Part shown: positions 22,489 to 31,044 of the stretch, piece by piece | How positions within the stretch are numbered: position 1 is the stretch's first letter | How the letters are laid out: every line of letters begins with the position of its first letter | Source of the DNA: CAYJLC01 sp964370735 | GTDB lineage: Bacteria; Bacillota; Clostridia; Oscillospirales; Butyricicoccaceae | NCBI GenBank assembly: GCA_964370735.1 | Contig: CAYJLC010000022.1 | Span: 1-31,061, forward strand | Direction of reading: 5' to 3' | Length of the DNA stretch: 31,061 bases | Program-made: the position numbers and the translations under genes | Notes under the pieces: generated by a model | What the model was told of the DNA's origin: nothing | Database searches by the model: none | What the model saw: only the letters and a program-made list of their open reading frames with translations

Positions 22489-22605
22489 TTTTACACCTCT
22501 TTTTTTAAGCTACTTAATATTTATTCAAAAAGTTAGACTTAAATTACAAATTTTTAAGTATAGATATAGTGAAAGTAGTATTTGATTTCAGTTTAGAGGT
22601 GGAAA

Positions 22606-23625
22606 ATGATTTTTGTGCTTATTTTGATTTTAGGGATATTGATTTTTCCGAGTTTTGCACTCGAAAGTGGGAAAAATGCTGTGGAACTCAGTTTTTTTAG
22701 GGTAATTCCGTCGTTATTTCCGTTTTTTGTGTTGCAAGATATGGCTATGAAGATGGGTTTGTCCGAGTTTTTATCGAAATATCTAGGGAAGTTTTTCTAT
22801 AAGATTTTTAAAATTTCCGATTGCACACCTTTTATTTTAGGCATAATAGGTGGATATCCGATAGGGGCTAAAACTGTGGCAAATTTGTATGAAACAAAGA
22901 AAATATCGAAGAATACAGCAGAAAAAATGCTCTGTTTTTGCAATAATGCAGGGCCTGCGTTTATAGTTGGATTTGTTGGTGCATATATATTTTCAAACGT
23001 GAAACTAGGGTATGTTTTGCTTTTCTCGCATATTTTCGCGTCGATAATTATCGGTTTTATTCTATCAATTAATAATAAAGAAAGTTATGCACAGACTGTT
23101 TATAAAAACAGGGAAAAAACGTCTTTTTTTGAAATTTTCATAACTTCTGTGAATAGTGGATTTAGCTCTATACTATCGGTTTGTGGATTTGTAATATTTT
23201 TCAGTGTATTGGTAGAAATTTTACGCTGTTTTAATCTTTTTATAATATTTCCACGCGATTATTACTCGCTTTTTATCGGAATTTTTGAAATGACGACAGG
23301 AATTAATGAAATATCTTCAAAAAATTTATTTGTAAACATCGGCATAGTGTCGTTTCTTTTGGGATTTGGGGGGATGTCTATTCATTTTCAAACTATGTTT
23401 TTTTGTAAAAATATAAGTCTAAAACCATATTTTTTCGCAAAAATAATTCATGGGGTGATATCTAGCGTGATTTCTATTGTTATTTTACAGTTTTTGCCTA
23501 TTGCAATAGAAGTTTCGACCATTCCAAAGGATATGCAAATTGATTTATACTGGATTTTTAACATAATTTACATAGCATTATTGTTGATTTTTGTGTTTTG
23601 TTTTGTCGATAAACCAAAAACATAA
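22606..23625 (+). CDS. ylbJ: Sporulation integral membrane protein YlbJ
   Basis: YlbJ belongs to the nucleoside-transporter gate-domain family and is needed for normal spore formation in Bacillus. The 339-residue product has about eight hydrophobic segments and the conserved motifs VIPSLFPFFVLQD, GIIGGYPIGAKTV, LCFCNNAGPAFIVG and LLGFGGMSIHFQ. The ATG has AGAGGTGG upstream. It stands alone between divergent yqfC and the promoter of trpS. Confidence 0.92.
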   Translation: MIFVLILILGILIFPSFALESGKNAVELSFFRVIPSLFPFFVLQDMAMKMGLSEFLSKYLGKFFYKIFKISDCTPFILGIIGGYPIGAKTVANLYETKKISKNTAEKMLCFCNNAGPAFIVGFVGAYIFSNVKLGYVLLFSHIFASIIIGFILSINNKESYAQTVYKNREKTSFFEIFITSVNSGFSSILSVCGFVIFFSVLVEILRCFNLFIIFPRDYYSLFIGIFEMTTGINEISSKNLFVNIGIVSFLLGFGGMSIHFQTMFFCKNISLKPYFFAKIIHGVISSVISIVILQFLPIAIEVSTIPKDMQIDLYWIFNIIYIALLLIFVFCFVDKPKT

Positions 23626-23630
23626 AATAT

Positions 23631-23659
23631 TTGCAAAATTATTAATAATAGTGTATAAT
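23631..23659 (+). promoter_or_regulatory. Sigma-A promoter of trpS operon
   Basis: TTGCAA (23631-23636) and TATAAT (23654-23659) with a 17-base spacer. The transcript would start near 23666, only about 20 bases before the trpS ATG, so there is no room for a T-box or other leader control. Confidence 0.87.
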
Positions 23660-23685
23660 GAAAAGGTTAGAAAAGGAGTACAATT

Positions 23686-24681
23686 ATGGAAAATAAAAAG
23701 ATAATATTTAGTGGTGTACAGCCTAGTGGGAAATTAACGCTTGGAAACTATTTAGGCGCTATAAAAAACTGGGTGGATCTGCAAAATGAATATAATGCTA
23801 TTTTTTGCGTTGTTGATATGCATTCAATAACTGTAAGACAAGAGCCTGCAAAATTACGCGCACAAACTTTAGAAGTTTTAGCTCAATATATCGCATGTGG
23901 AATTGACCCACAAAAAAGCACAGTTTTTATTCAAAGTCACGTTAGACAACACGCAGAACTAGCTTGGGCATTAAATTGCTACACAATGTTCGGAGAACTT
24001 TCTAGAATGACACAATTTAAGGATAAATCAGCGAAAAATGCAGACAATATAAACGCAGGATTATTCACATATCCGACACTTATGGCTGCCGATATTTTAT
24101 TATATCAAACAGATTTAGTTCCTGTTGGTGTCGACCAAAAACAGCATGTTGAAATTTGTCGTGATATTGCAAATAGGTTTAACGGCCTATATTCAGACAC
24201 TTTCAAAATACCAGAACCATTTATTCCAAAGGTGGGGGCGAAGATTATGTCGCTTCAAGAACCTTCGAAAAAAATGAGCAAATCTGACGAAAATATTAAT
24301 TCTTTTGTGCTTTTAAGCGATAAAGATGAAGATATAATGAGAAAATTCAAACGTGCAGTAACCGATTCTGAGGCTCGCGTTTATTTTGGGGAAGACAATT
24401 TAGGTATCCAGAATTTAATGAGTATTTATTCTGTTTGCACAGGAAAATCACTCGCTGAAATCGAAAATGAATTTGCAGGACGCGGATATGGCGATTTTAA
24501 ACCAGCAGTTGGCGAGGCTGTTTGTGAGGTTGTTCGTCCGATTAGAGAAAAAACAGAAGAACTACTAAAAGACAAAGCGTATCTTGAAAGCATCTATAAA
24601 GAAGGTGCAGAAAGAGCGTCTTACATGGCAGAAAAAACACTTAGAAAAGTATATAAAAAAGTCGGTTTCATTCCGAGATAG
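23686..24681 (+). CDS. trpS: Tryptophanyl-tRNA synthetase
   Basis: Charges tRNA-Trp. The 331-residue class I enzyme has SGVQPSGKLTLGNYLGAI with the HIGH-type TLGN, the dimer and Trp-binding region MFGELSRMTQFKDK, and the KMSKS loop (196-200). AAAAGGAG lies at normal distance from the ATG. It is followed after 8 bases by the wecA-type gene, so cell wall precursor genes are likely co-transcribed with it. Confidence 0.97.
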   Translation: MENKKIIFSGVQPSGKLTLGNYLGAIKNWVDLQNEYNAIFCVVDMHSITVRQEPAKLRAQTLEVLAQYIACGIDPQKSTVFIQSHVRQHAELAWALNCYTMFGELSRMTQFKDKSAKNADNINAGLFTYPTLMAADILLYQTDLVPVGVDQKQHVEICRDIANRFNGLYSDTFKIPEPFIPKVGAKIMSLQEPSKKMSKSDENINSFVLLSDKDEDIMRKFKRAVTDSEARVYFGEDNLGIQNLMSIYSVCTGKSLAEIENEFAGRGYGDFKPAVGEAVCEVVRPIREKTEELLKDKAYLESIYKEGAERASYMAEKTLRKVYKKVGFIPR

Positions 24682-24689
24682 GGGCATAT

Positions 24690-25727
24690 ATGAATGAACT
24701 TAATATAACTATGTTAGTTTTCGCATTTGTGGTGGCAACATTAGTTTCATTTGGTGCAACTCCAATCGTCAAAAAATTTGCACATAAAGTTGGTGCTGTG
24801 GACATTCCGAAAGATAATAGACGTATGCACAAAGAACCTATTCCGCGACTAGGTGGACTGGCTATATTTTTCGGATTTTTGTTTAGTTTCCTTGTTTTTG
24901 GTGAATTAGACGACACTGTTAAAAGCATACTTTTAGGGTCTGTTATCATCGTGGTTTTAGGAATTGTAGATGACATAATGCCTTTAGGTGCAAAATTCAA
25001 ATTTGCAGTGCAGATTTTAGCGGCTGCAATACCTGTTGTATCAGGACTTCGCATAGAACGATTTACAAATTTTCTACCATTTGTAGGTGGTCCATATATT
25101 TCGCTAGGCATTTTGTCAATTCCGGTTACGATAATTTTAATCGTCGGCATCACAAATGCTGTAAATTTAATTGACGGTTTAGATGGACTAGCTGTGGGAA
25201 TTTCGACGATTTCGTGTTTTACAATTCTTGCGATTTCAATCACAACAGGGCAATTTGGAGTGACAATTTTAATCGCAGCACTCGCTGGTGGTTGTGTTGG
25301 TTTCATTCCATATAACTTTAACCCTGCAAAGATTTTTATGGGAGATACAGGGTCTACTTTTTTAGGGTATATACTCGGTTGCGTATCCATAATGGGGTTA
25401 TTCAAATACTACACAATTATTTCGTTTGCTGTACCATTTTTAGTGTTAGGACTTCCGATTTTTGACACTGCATTTGCAATGATTAGACGAATTTTAACAG
25501 GGAAAAGCCCTATGCAAGCCGATAGGGGACATGTTCATCATAAGCTTATCGATTTAGGTTTTTCTCAAAAGCAAACTGTCGCGATTTTGTACGCAGTTTC
25601 AGGGGTTTTAGGACTTTCGGCGCTTATTTTAACATCGAGCGGTGCACTAAGAGCACTTTTATTGGTTGTAACAGTTGTAATTTGTGCAACAATTGCAATG
25701 AAAATTTTTGATAATACAAAGGATTAA
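24690..25727 (+). CDS. wecA: Undecaprenyl-phosphate GlcNAc-1-phosphate transferase (WecA/TagO family)
   Basis: This membrane enzyme moves a GlcNAc-1-phosphate (or related amino sugar phosphate) from its UDP form to undecaprenyl phosphate, the first step of teichoic acid or other wall polysaccharide synthesis. The 345-residue product has about ten membrane helices, the DDxxD-type motif at Asp94-Asp95 (IVDDIMPLG), NLIDGLDGLA (159-168), MGDTGST (217-223) and the C-terminal cytoplasmic loop GHVHHKLIDLGFSQKQ. The HxHH loop and the adjacent 2-epimerase place it with WecA/TagO rather than MraY. Confidence 0.94.
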   Translation: MNELNITMLVFAFVVATLVSFGATPIVKKFAHKVGAVDIPKDNRRMHKEPIPRLGGLAIFFGFLFSFLVFGELDDTVKSILLGSVIIVVLGIVDDIMPLGAKFKFAVQILAAAIPVVSGLRIERFTNFLPFVGGPYISLGILSIPVTIILIVGITNAVNLIDGLDGLAVGISTISCFTILAISITTGQFGVTILIAALAGGCVGFIPYNFNPAKIFMGDTGSTFLGYILGCVSIMGLFKYYTIISFAVPFLVLGLPIFDTAFAMIRRILTGKSPMQADRGHVHHKLIDLGFSQKQTVAILYAVSGVLGLSALILTSSGALRALLLVVTVVICATIAMKIFDNTKD

Positions 25728-25732
25728 ATATT

Positions 25733-26875
25733 ATGATTAAAGTACTTATGATTTTCGGAACACGACCAGAGGCTATTAAAATGGCACCTCTTGTTTTGGA
25801 AATGCAAAAATATAAAGATATCGAATGCAAAATTTGTCTTACAGGTCAGCACAGAGAAATGCTAGACCAAGTTATGGATATTTTTAGTCTAAAAGCAGAT
25901 TTTGACTTAAATATTATGGAAAAAAGTCAAACGCTTACGTCTATTACTTGTAAAATTTTAACGAAACTAGACGAGCTTTTCGCCGAATATACACCTGATA
26001 TCGTTTTAGTTCATGGCGACACAACAACTACTTTTGCAGGGTCGCTTGCAGCTTTTTATAAGCAAATTCCAGTGGGGCATGTCGAAGCTGGTCTTCGTAC
26101 TTTCGATAAATATTCTCCGTTTCCAGAAGAGCTAAATCGTGGGCTTACAGGGACTATTGCAAATATGCATTTTTGTCCTACACAAAATAATGCAAATAAC
26201 CTTGAAAACGAGAAAAAACAAGGCGAAATTTACATCACAGGGAATACTGTTATCGACGCATTAAAAACTACTATTTGCGAAAATTACGAGTTTAAAGCAG
26301 ACGGAATTAAAAATATTAATTTCGAGAAAAAACTTGTGCTTGTAACTGCCCATAGACGCGAAAATTATGGCGAACCGTTTGAAAATATTTTATCAGCAAT
26401 TCGCGATTTAGCAAATGAATATAAATCTACGTTAGAGTTTGTCTATCCTGTTCATTTAAGCCCTTATGTGCGTGAGCAAGCAGATAAATATTTAAGTGGG
26501 CTTTCAAATGTGCATTTAATCCCACCGGTTACAGTTGATGATATGCATAATTTAATGGGCAAAGCGTATATGATAATGACTGATAGTGGTGGAATTCAAG
26601 AGGAAGCACCATCTTTAGGAAAGCCTGTTTTGGTATTACGCGCAGAAACAGAACGCCCAGAGGCTGTTTTGTATGGAACTGTAAAAATTGCTGGAAATAA
26701 ATATGACACAATATATGAAAGTGCAAAAGAATTAATTGAAAATAAAGAGGCTTATGAAAAAATGTCTAAGGCTGCAAATCCTTATGGCGATGGTTTAGCA
26801 AGCAAGAGAATTTGCGAAGCTATTTTGTACCATTTTGGTAAGTCTAAAGAAAAACCTCAAGATTTTAAAGTATGA
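25733..26875 (+). CDS. wecB: UDP-N-acetylglucosamine 2-epimerase (non-hydrolysing)
   Basis: Interconverts UDP-GlcNAc and UDP-ManNAc, supplying ManNAc for wall polymers. The 380-residue GT-B fold protein shows the N-terminal IFGTRPEAIKMAPL, HGDTTTTFAGSLAAFY, GHVEAGLRTFDKYSPFPEE, TAHRRENYGEP and DSGGIQEEAPSLGKPVL. It follows the transferase by 5 bases and overlaps the next gene by 4, so the three form one unit with trpS. Confidence 0.96.
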   Translation: MIKVLMIFGTRPEAIKMAPLVLEMQKYKDIECKICLTGQHREMLDQVMDIFSLKADFDLNIMEKSQTLTSITCKILTKLDELFAEYTPDIVLVHGDTTTTFAGSLAAFYKQIPVGHVEAGLRTFDKYSPFPEELNRGLTGTIANMHFCPTQNNANNLENEKKQGEIYITGNTVIDALKTTICENYEFKADGIKNINFEKKLVLVTAHRRENYGEPFENILSAIRDLANEYKSTLEFVYPVHLSPYVREQADKYLSGLSNVHLIPPVTVDDMHNLMGKAYMIMTDSGGIQEEAPSLGKPVLVLRAETERPEAVLYGTVKIAGNKYDTIYESAKELIENKEAYEKMSKAANPYGDGLASKRICEAILYHFGKSKEKPQDFKV

Positions 26876-27537
26876 GAAAAAATTTAATTTTTATTCCGAT
26901 AATATTTGCAATACTTTCTTTGGCATTCATAATGTTCATATATTTCACTTCGGCAAGATTTTTAGACACACCAAATATAACTTTGCCAGACGATTCGCAT
27001 ATCGAACAAAGTTCGGTTTCTTATGACAATAAATATATCTACGAGGATATTGTGATAAACGAACTCAATTATAAAGAAGTTCTTTTATCGCTTGCGCGAC
27101 CGAAAGTGTATTCATATATAACGGCAAACACGCTTTTTTACAACGATATCGAAACAGTTACAACAACTTATGCGAAGATTGACGGTGAAGAGATTACAGC
27201 AATTCGTGATAATGTGACCTATATTGCACTTTTAGACAATATAATAATTCAGAGTGGTGGTGAGGAAAAAATAGTTTCCAGAACACTTTATACAGACGAT
27301 GAACTCATTGGAATACCAACTTTTGAAGACTTAATCGCACTTGAAAACGCAGTTTTAGTGGAGTTTTCGTCAGATACTTATGATATTTTGTCGGTTAGAT
27401 TTCATAACGAAGAACTTGGATTTGATGAGATTTATTATGTATCACTTTCGAGTGGAGTTTTGCTGAAATATGAAATTTATAATGGGGAAACGCTTTTTAG
27501 AAGAGTGGAAATTAGCAATTTAGTAATTGATGAATAG
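26872..27537 (+). CDS. Unrecognised membrane-anchored extracytoplasmic protein
   Basis: I do not recognise this 221-residue protein. It has one N-terminal hydrophobic segment (about residues 4-26) after three basic or polar residues and no Cys after it, so it is a signal anchor rather than a lipoprotein. The rest is acidic and alternates short beta-type stretches (YSYITANTLFYND, ETVTTTYAKI, DEIYYVSLSSGVLLKYEIYNGE), a pattern like the LolA/regulatory-protein beta sheets found in other exported sensor or carrier proteins; that is a resemblance only. The start overlaps wecB by four bases (ATGA), tying it to wall polymer synthesis, and a strong terminator follows its stop. It may bind a lipid-linked intermediate or regulate the pathway. 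Confidence 0.8.
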   Translation: MRKNLIFIPIIFAILSLAFIMFIYFTSARFLDTPNITLPDDSHIEQSSVSYDNKYIYEDIVINELNYKEVLLSLARPKVYSYITANTLFYNDIETVTTTYAKIDGEEITAIRDNVTYIALLDNIIIQSGGEEKIVSRTLYTDDELIGIPTFEDLIALENAVLVEFSSDTYDILSVRFHNEELGFDEIYYVSLSSGVLLKYEIYNGETLFRRVEISNLVIDE

Positions 27538-27564
27538 GAGTTGTCGTAAGACAGCTCCTTTTTT
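27536..27564 (+). terminator. Intrinsic terminator of the trpS-wecA-wecB operon
   Basis: AGGAGTTGTC (27536-27545) pairs with GACAGCTCCT (27550-27559), one G-U pair, GTAA loop, followed by a T run. The stem overlaps the stop codon of the upstream gene. Confidence 0.92.
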
Positions 27565-27586
27565 ATCATAAAATTTGCTTATAATC

Positions 27587-27615
27587 TTGAAATTATGTAG
27601 ATAATATGATATAAT
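27587..27615 (+). promoter_or_regulatory. Sigma-A promoter of gltX with extended -10
   Basis: TTGAAA (27587-27592), 17-base spacer, TATAAT (27610-27615) with TG one base upstream of it (27607-27608). The expected leader is about 20 bases, again without room for a T-box. Confidence 0.87.
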
Positions 27616-27643
27616 ATTAGTTAAAACGTTAAGGAGTAACAGT

Positions 27644-29284
27644 ATGAATAATCTAGCACAAGTCATTTTTAAAGACTTAAACATTACAAAAGACGAAATT
27701 TTAAATAAATACCCGAAAAGAGAGCTAAAAGAGGGCGCTAAAGTTACAAGAATTGCGCCGAGTCCAACTGGATTTATGCACTTAGGGAACCTATATGGAG
27801 CGATTATTGATGAAAGACTTGCCCACCAAAGCGAGGGGATTTTCTATCTTAGAATTGAAGATACCGACAAAAAAAGAGAAGTTGAAGGCGGTGTTGAAAC
27901 TATCATCAAAGCGTTTGAAAAATTCGGACTTTCTTTCGATGAAGGTGCAACTTTAACTGGCGACAATGGCGATTATGGTCCGTATAGACAACGCCAAAGA
28001 GAGCAAATTTATAAAGTTTTCGCTCGCGAGCTTGTTGAAAAAGGTCTTGCATATCCATGTTTTTGCAAAGAAGAAGAATTAACAGAAATGCGTGAAAAGC
28101 AGGCTGAAAACAAAGAAAACTTCGGTTATTACGGCAAATATGCTAAATATTCGAACTTAACAGAAGATGAGTATATCGAAAAAGTGAACTCAGGCGAAAC
28201 TTATGTGCTTCGTTTCCGTTCGACAGGTTCTATTGAGAATAAAGTGAAACACGATGACCTTGTAAAAGGTAAAATGGAAGTAACTCAAAACGACCAACAT
28301 GTTGTAATTTTAAAGGCTGACGGTATCCCAACGTACCATTTCGCGCACGTTATCGACGATTATTTAATGGGGACAACCCACGTTGTAAGGGGCGAAGAAT
28401 GGCTTGCGACACTTCCTATCCATATCGAATTATTTGACGCGCTAGGCTTTAGACGTCCAAAATATTTACACACAGCTCACCTTATGAAAAATGACGAGGA
28501 AACAGGCAACAAACGTAAACTTTCTAAAAGAAAAGACCCAGAACTTGCACTTGATTTCTATCACGAAAGTGGTTTTCCAGTATTGTCTGTTAAAGAATAT
28601 TTGCTGACACTTCTAAACTCGAATTTCGAGGACTGGAGAAGAGCAAATCCAGATGCATCTATCAATGATTTCGAACTTACTACGAAAAAAATGTCTGGTT
28701 CTGGAGCATTATTTGATATGAACAAGCTTCGCGATGTTTCAAAAACAGTTATTTCAAAAATGACAGCAAGCGAAGTTTATGATGCAGTTTCTGCTTGGGC
28801 GAGTGTTTATAACGCAGATTTCTACACGATTTTCACTAAAAATCGCGAGTTTTCAGAAAATATTTTAGCTATCGGCAGAGGTGGGAAAAAACCTCGTAAA
28901 GATATCGCGATTTGGTCAGAAGTGCCAGCTTATATGGGCTTTATGTTCGATGAAATGTTTACACCTAATTATGAGTTTGAAGAAAATGTAAAAGAAGACA
29001 CAAATGCAATTCTAGCCGATTATATAAACATTTATGATGATAATGACGACCAAAACGTTTGGTTTGATAAAATTAAAGAACTTGCAGTGAAATATGGATA
29101 TGCTGCTGAAACCAAAGAGTATAAAGCAAATCCTGAAAATTTCAAAGGCCACGCTGGCGATATATCTGGTGTAATTCGTATGGCTGTTGTAGGCTCGAAA
29201 AATTCGCCTGATATGTATAGTATTTTAAAGATTTTAGGCAAAGAAAATGTTGTTTCAAGAATTAAGAGAGCAATAGACGCGTAA
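27644..29284 (+). CDS. gltX: Glutamyl-tRNA synthetase
   Basis: Charges tRNA-Glu. The 546-residue class I enzyme has a 30-residue N-terminal extension before RIAPSPTGFMHLGN (37-50, HIGH motif HLGN), LRIEDTDKKREVEGG, and the KLSKR loop (292-296). The C-terminal anticodon-binding part ends in GHAGDISGVIRMAVVGSKN. It is about 60 residues longer than Bacillus GltX, with a different C-terminal domain, as in a clade of Clostridia enzymes. Because glnS is adjacent, this enzyme need not charge tRNA-Gln. AAGGAG is eight bases before the ATG. Confidence 0.96.
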   Translation: MNNLAQVIFKDLNITKDEILNKYPKRELKEGAKVTRIAPSPTGFMHLGNLYGAIIDERLAHQSEGIFYLRIEDTDKKREVEGGVETIIKAFEKFGLSFDEGATLTGDNGDYGPYRQRQREQIYKVFARELVEKGLAYPCFCKEEELTEMREKQAENKENFGYYGKYAKYSNLTEDEYIEKVNSGETYVLRFRSTGSIENKVKHDDLVKGKMEVTQNDQHVVILKADGIPTYHFAHVIDDYLMGTTHVVRGEEWLATLPIHIELFDALGFRRPKYLHTAHLMKNDEETGNKRKLSKRKDPELALDFYHESGFPVLSVKEYLLTLLNSNFEDWRRANPDASINDFELTTKKMSGSGALFDMNKLRDVSKTVISKMTASEVYDAVSAWASVYNADFYTIFTKNREFSENILAIGRGGKKPRKDIAIWSEVPAYMGFMFDEMFTPNYEFEENVKEDTNAILADYINIYDDNDDQNVWFDKIKELAVKYGYAAETKEYKANPENFKGHAGDISGVIRMAVVGSKNSPDMYSILKILGKENVVSRIKRAIDA

Positions 29285-29310
29285 ATTTTTTCACGCTATA
29301 AATTCTGTCA

Positions 29311-29346
29311 AAAACAATGTAGGGGCGTTCATCGGACGCCCGATAA
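29311..29346. repeat. GTAGGGGCG...CGCCCG palindromic repeat between gltX and glnS
   Basis: GGGCGT (29323-29328) and ACGCCC (29336-29341) form a six-pair GC stem, with CAATGTAG upstream and GATAAAA downstream, in an otherwise AT-rich 107-base gap. No T run follows, so it is a poor terminator. The frame GTAGGGGCG-loop-CGCCCG matches a small palindromic repeat scattered between genes in many Clostridia genomes. Confidence 0.6.
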
Positions 29347-29391
29347 AAAAGCGCAAAAAACATAAATAGATAAAAAGGAATGATTATAAAA

Positions 29392-31044
29392 ATGGAAATT
29401 AAATCGAATTTTATAACAGAAATTATTGATGAAGACATAAAAGAGGGTAGAGAAACGAATATTTGTACTCGTTTCCCTCCAGAACCAAATGGTTATCTGC
29501 ATATTGGTTCGGCGAAAGCGATTTACATTAACTGGTCAATCGCAAAAAAATACGGTGGTAAATTCAACCTTCGTTTCGACGACACAAACCCTGTTAAAGA
29601 GGAAGTGGAATTTGTTGAGTCTATTTCTGAAGATTTAAAATGGTTAATCGGCGAAGACCCAACTGGTGGGGTTTATTTCGGTTCAGACTATTTTTCAAGA
29701 TGCTATGAGCTTGCAGTCGAGCTTATAAAAGACGGAAAAGCGTTTGTTTGTGACTTAACTCAAGAAGAAATGCGTGAATATCGTGGAACTTTAACAGAAG
29801 CTGGTAAAGATAGCCCATATAAAACACGTTCTGTCGAAGAAAATCTAGAATTATTTGAAAAAATGAAAAATGGTGAATTCGAAGAAGGTACACATACTTT
29901 GCGTGCGAAAATCGATATGACTTCGTCGAATACAAATATGCGTGACCCAGTAATTTACCGTATTTTAAAAGCACACCACCACAGACAAGGTGACGACTGG
30001 TGCATTTATCCGATGTATGATTTTGCACACCCAATTCAAGATGCTATTGAAGGTGTGACACATTCGCTTTGTTCGATGGAATTTTTAAACCACAGACCAC
30101 TTTATGATTGGGTTGTAGATAATTTAAACCTGCCTTGCAGACCACATCAATATGAGTTTGCGAGAATGAATGTGACACATACGGTAATGAGTAAAAGATA
30201 TCTAAGAGAGCTTGTTGAAACAGGAAAAGTAGACGGTTGGGACGACCCTAGAATGCCGACTTTATCTGGTTTACGTCATAGAGGTTTCACAAATACTGCA
30301 ATTTTAGATTTCGTTGAGCGTGCTGGTGTTGCAAAGGCAGTTTCTACTGTTGATGTTAGACTTTTAGAGCATTGTGTGCGTGAAGAATTAAACGAAACTG
30401 CTGCTCGAAGAGTTGCGATTTTAGACCCTATCAAAGTAACTATTACAAACTACCCTGACGATAAAGAAGAAACTTTCTCGTTACAAAATAATCCTCAAAA
30501 CCCTGGCGAAGGCAGACGTGATGTGCATTTCTCTAAAGAAATTTATATCGATAGAGAAGATTTTGCCGAAATTCCACCACCGAAATATCAACGTTTAAAA
30601 CTTGATAACGAAGTGCGTTTGATGGGTTCTTATATCATTCGTCTTGAGAAAATGATTAAAGATGATGACGGAAATTTACTTGAACTACACTGTACAGCCG
30701 ACCTTGAAACTCGCAATAATATGCCAGCCGACGGAAGAAAAATTAAAGGAACTATCCATTGGGTGTCTGCAAAAGAATGCACTTATGCCGATGTTTATGA
30801 ATATGATTACTTATTCGATATTGAAAATGTCGCTGATGTTCCTGAAGATGCAAATTATTTAGATTATTTAAACAAAAACTCATTAAATATCAGAAAAAAT
30901 TGTGTGTTAGAAAAGTCAACTGAAAACGATGCAAACGGCACAAGAATGCAATTTGTTCGCATGGGATACTTTATTAAAGATTCTGAAAATCGTTATAATA
31001 AAATCGTATCTTTAAAAGATAGCTTTGCAAAAACATTAAAATAA
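29392..31044 (+). CDS. glnS: Glutaminyl-tRNA synthetase
   Basis: Charges tRNA-Gln directly. The 550-residue class I enzyme has RFPPEPNGYLHIGSAKA (27-43, HIGH motif HIGS), LRFDDTNPVKEE, VIYRILKAHHHRQGDDWCIYP across the acceptor-binding part, VMSKR (265-269) as the KMSKS loop, and the C-terminal beta-barrel anticodon domain. Length and motifs match Escherichia GlnS (554). The ATG at 29392 is preferred over the one at 29380, which directly abuts AAGGA; spacing to 29392 is 12 bases, rather long. GlnS is absent from most Firmicutes, which use GatCAB amidation, so acquisition by transfer at some depth is likely. The 17 bases after it hold nothing recognisable. Confidence 0.95.
   Translation: MEIKSNFITEIIDEDIKEGRETNICTRFPPEPNGYLHIGSAKAIYINWSIAKKYGGKFNLRFDDTNPVKEEVEFVESISEDLKWLIGEDPTGGVYFGSDYFSRCYELAVELIKDGKAFVCDLTQEEMREYRGTLTEAGKDSPYKTRSVEENLELFEKMKNGEFEEGTHTLRAKIDMTSSNTNMRDPVIYRILKAHHHRQGDDWCIYPMYDFAHPIQDAIEGVTHSLCSMEFLNHRPLYDWVVDNLNLPCRPHQYEFARMNVTHTVMSKRYLRELVETGKVDGWDDPRMPTLSGLRHRGFTNTAILDFVERAGVAKAVSTVDVRLLEHCVREELNETAARRVAILDPIKVTITNYPDDKEETFSLQNNPQNPGEGRRDVHFSKEIYIDREDFAEIPPPKYQRLKLDNEVRLMGSYIIRLEKMIKDDDGNLLELHCTADLETRNNMPADGRKIKGTIHWVSAKECTYADVYEYDYLFDIENVADVPEDANYLDYLNKNSLNIRKNCVLEKSTENDANGTRMQFVRMGYFIKDSENRYNKIVSLKDSFAKTLK

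Noticed and set aside
22489..22605. Specific sigma-E promoters for yqfC and ylbJ
   Set aside because: Weak partial matches exist (for example GTCTAA on the minus strand and GTATAG on the plus strand), but none has both boxes at correct spacing, so no promoter is annotated.
23660..23685. T-box leader before trpS (and likewise before gltX)
   Set aside because: Both promoters lie about 20 bases upstream of the coding start, far too short for a T-box, and no T-box core sequence is visible.
24668..25405. 245-codon minus-strand frame over the wecA-type gene
   Set aside because: Runs antisense to ten membrane helices with clear WecA motifs on the plus strand; composition is Pro/Ile/Thr/Lys noise.
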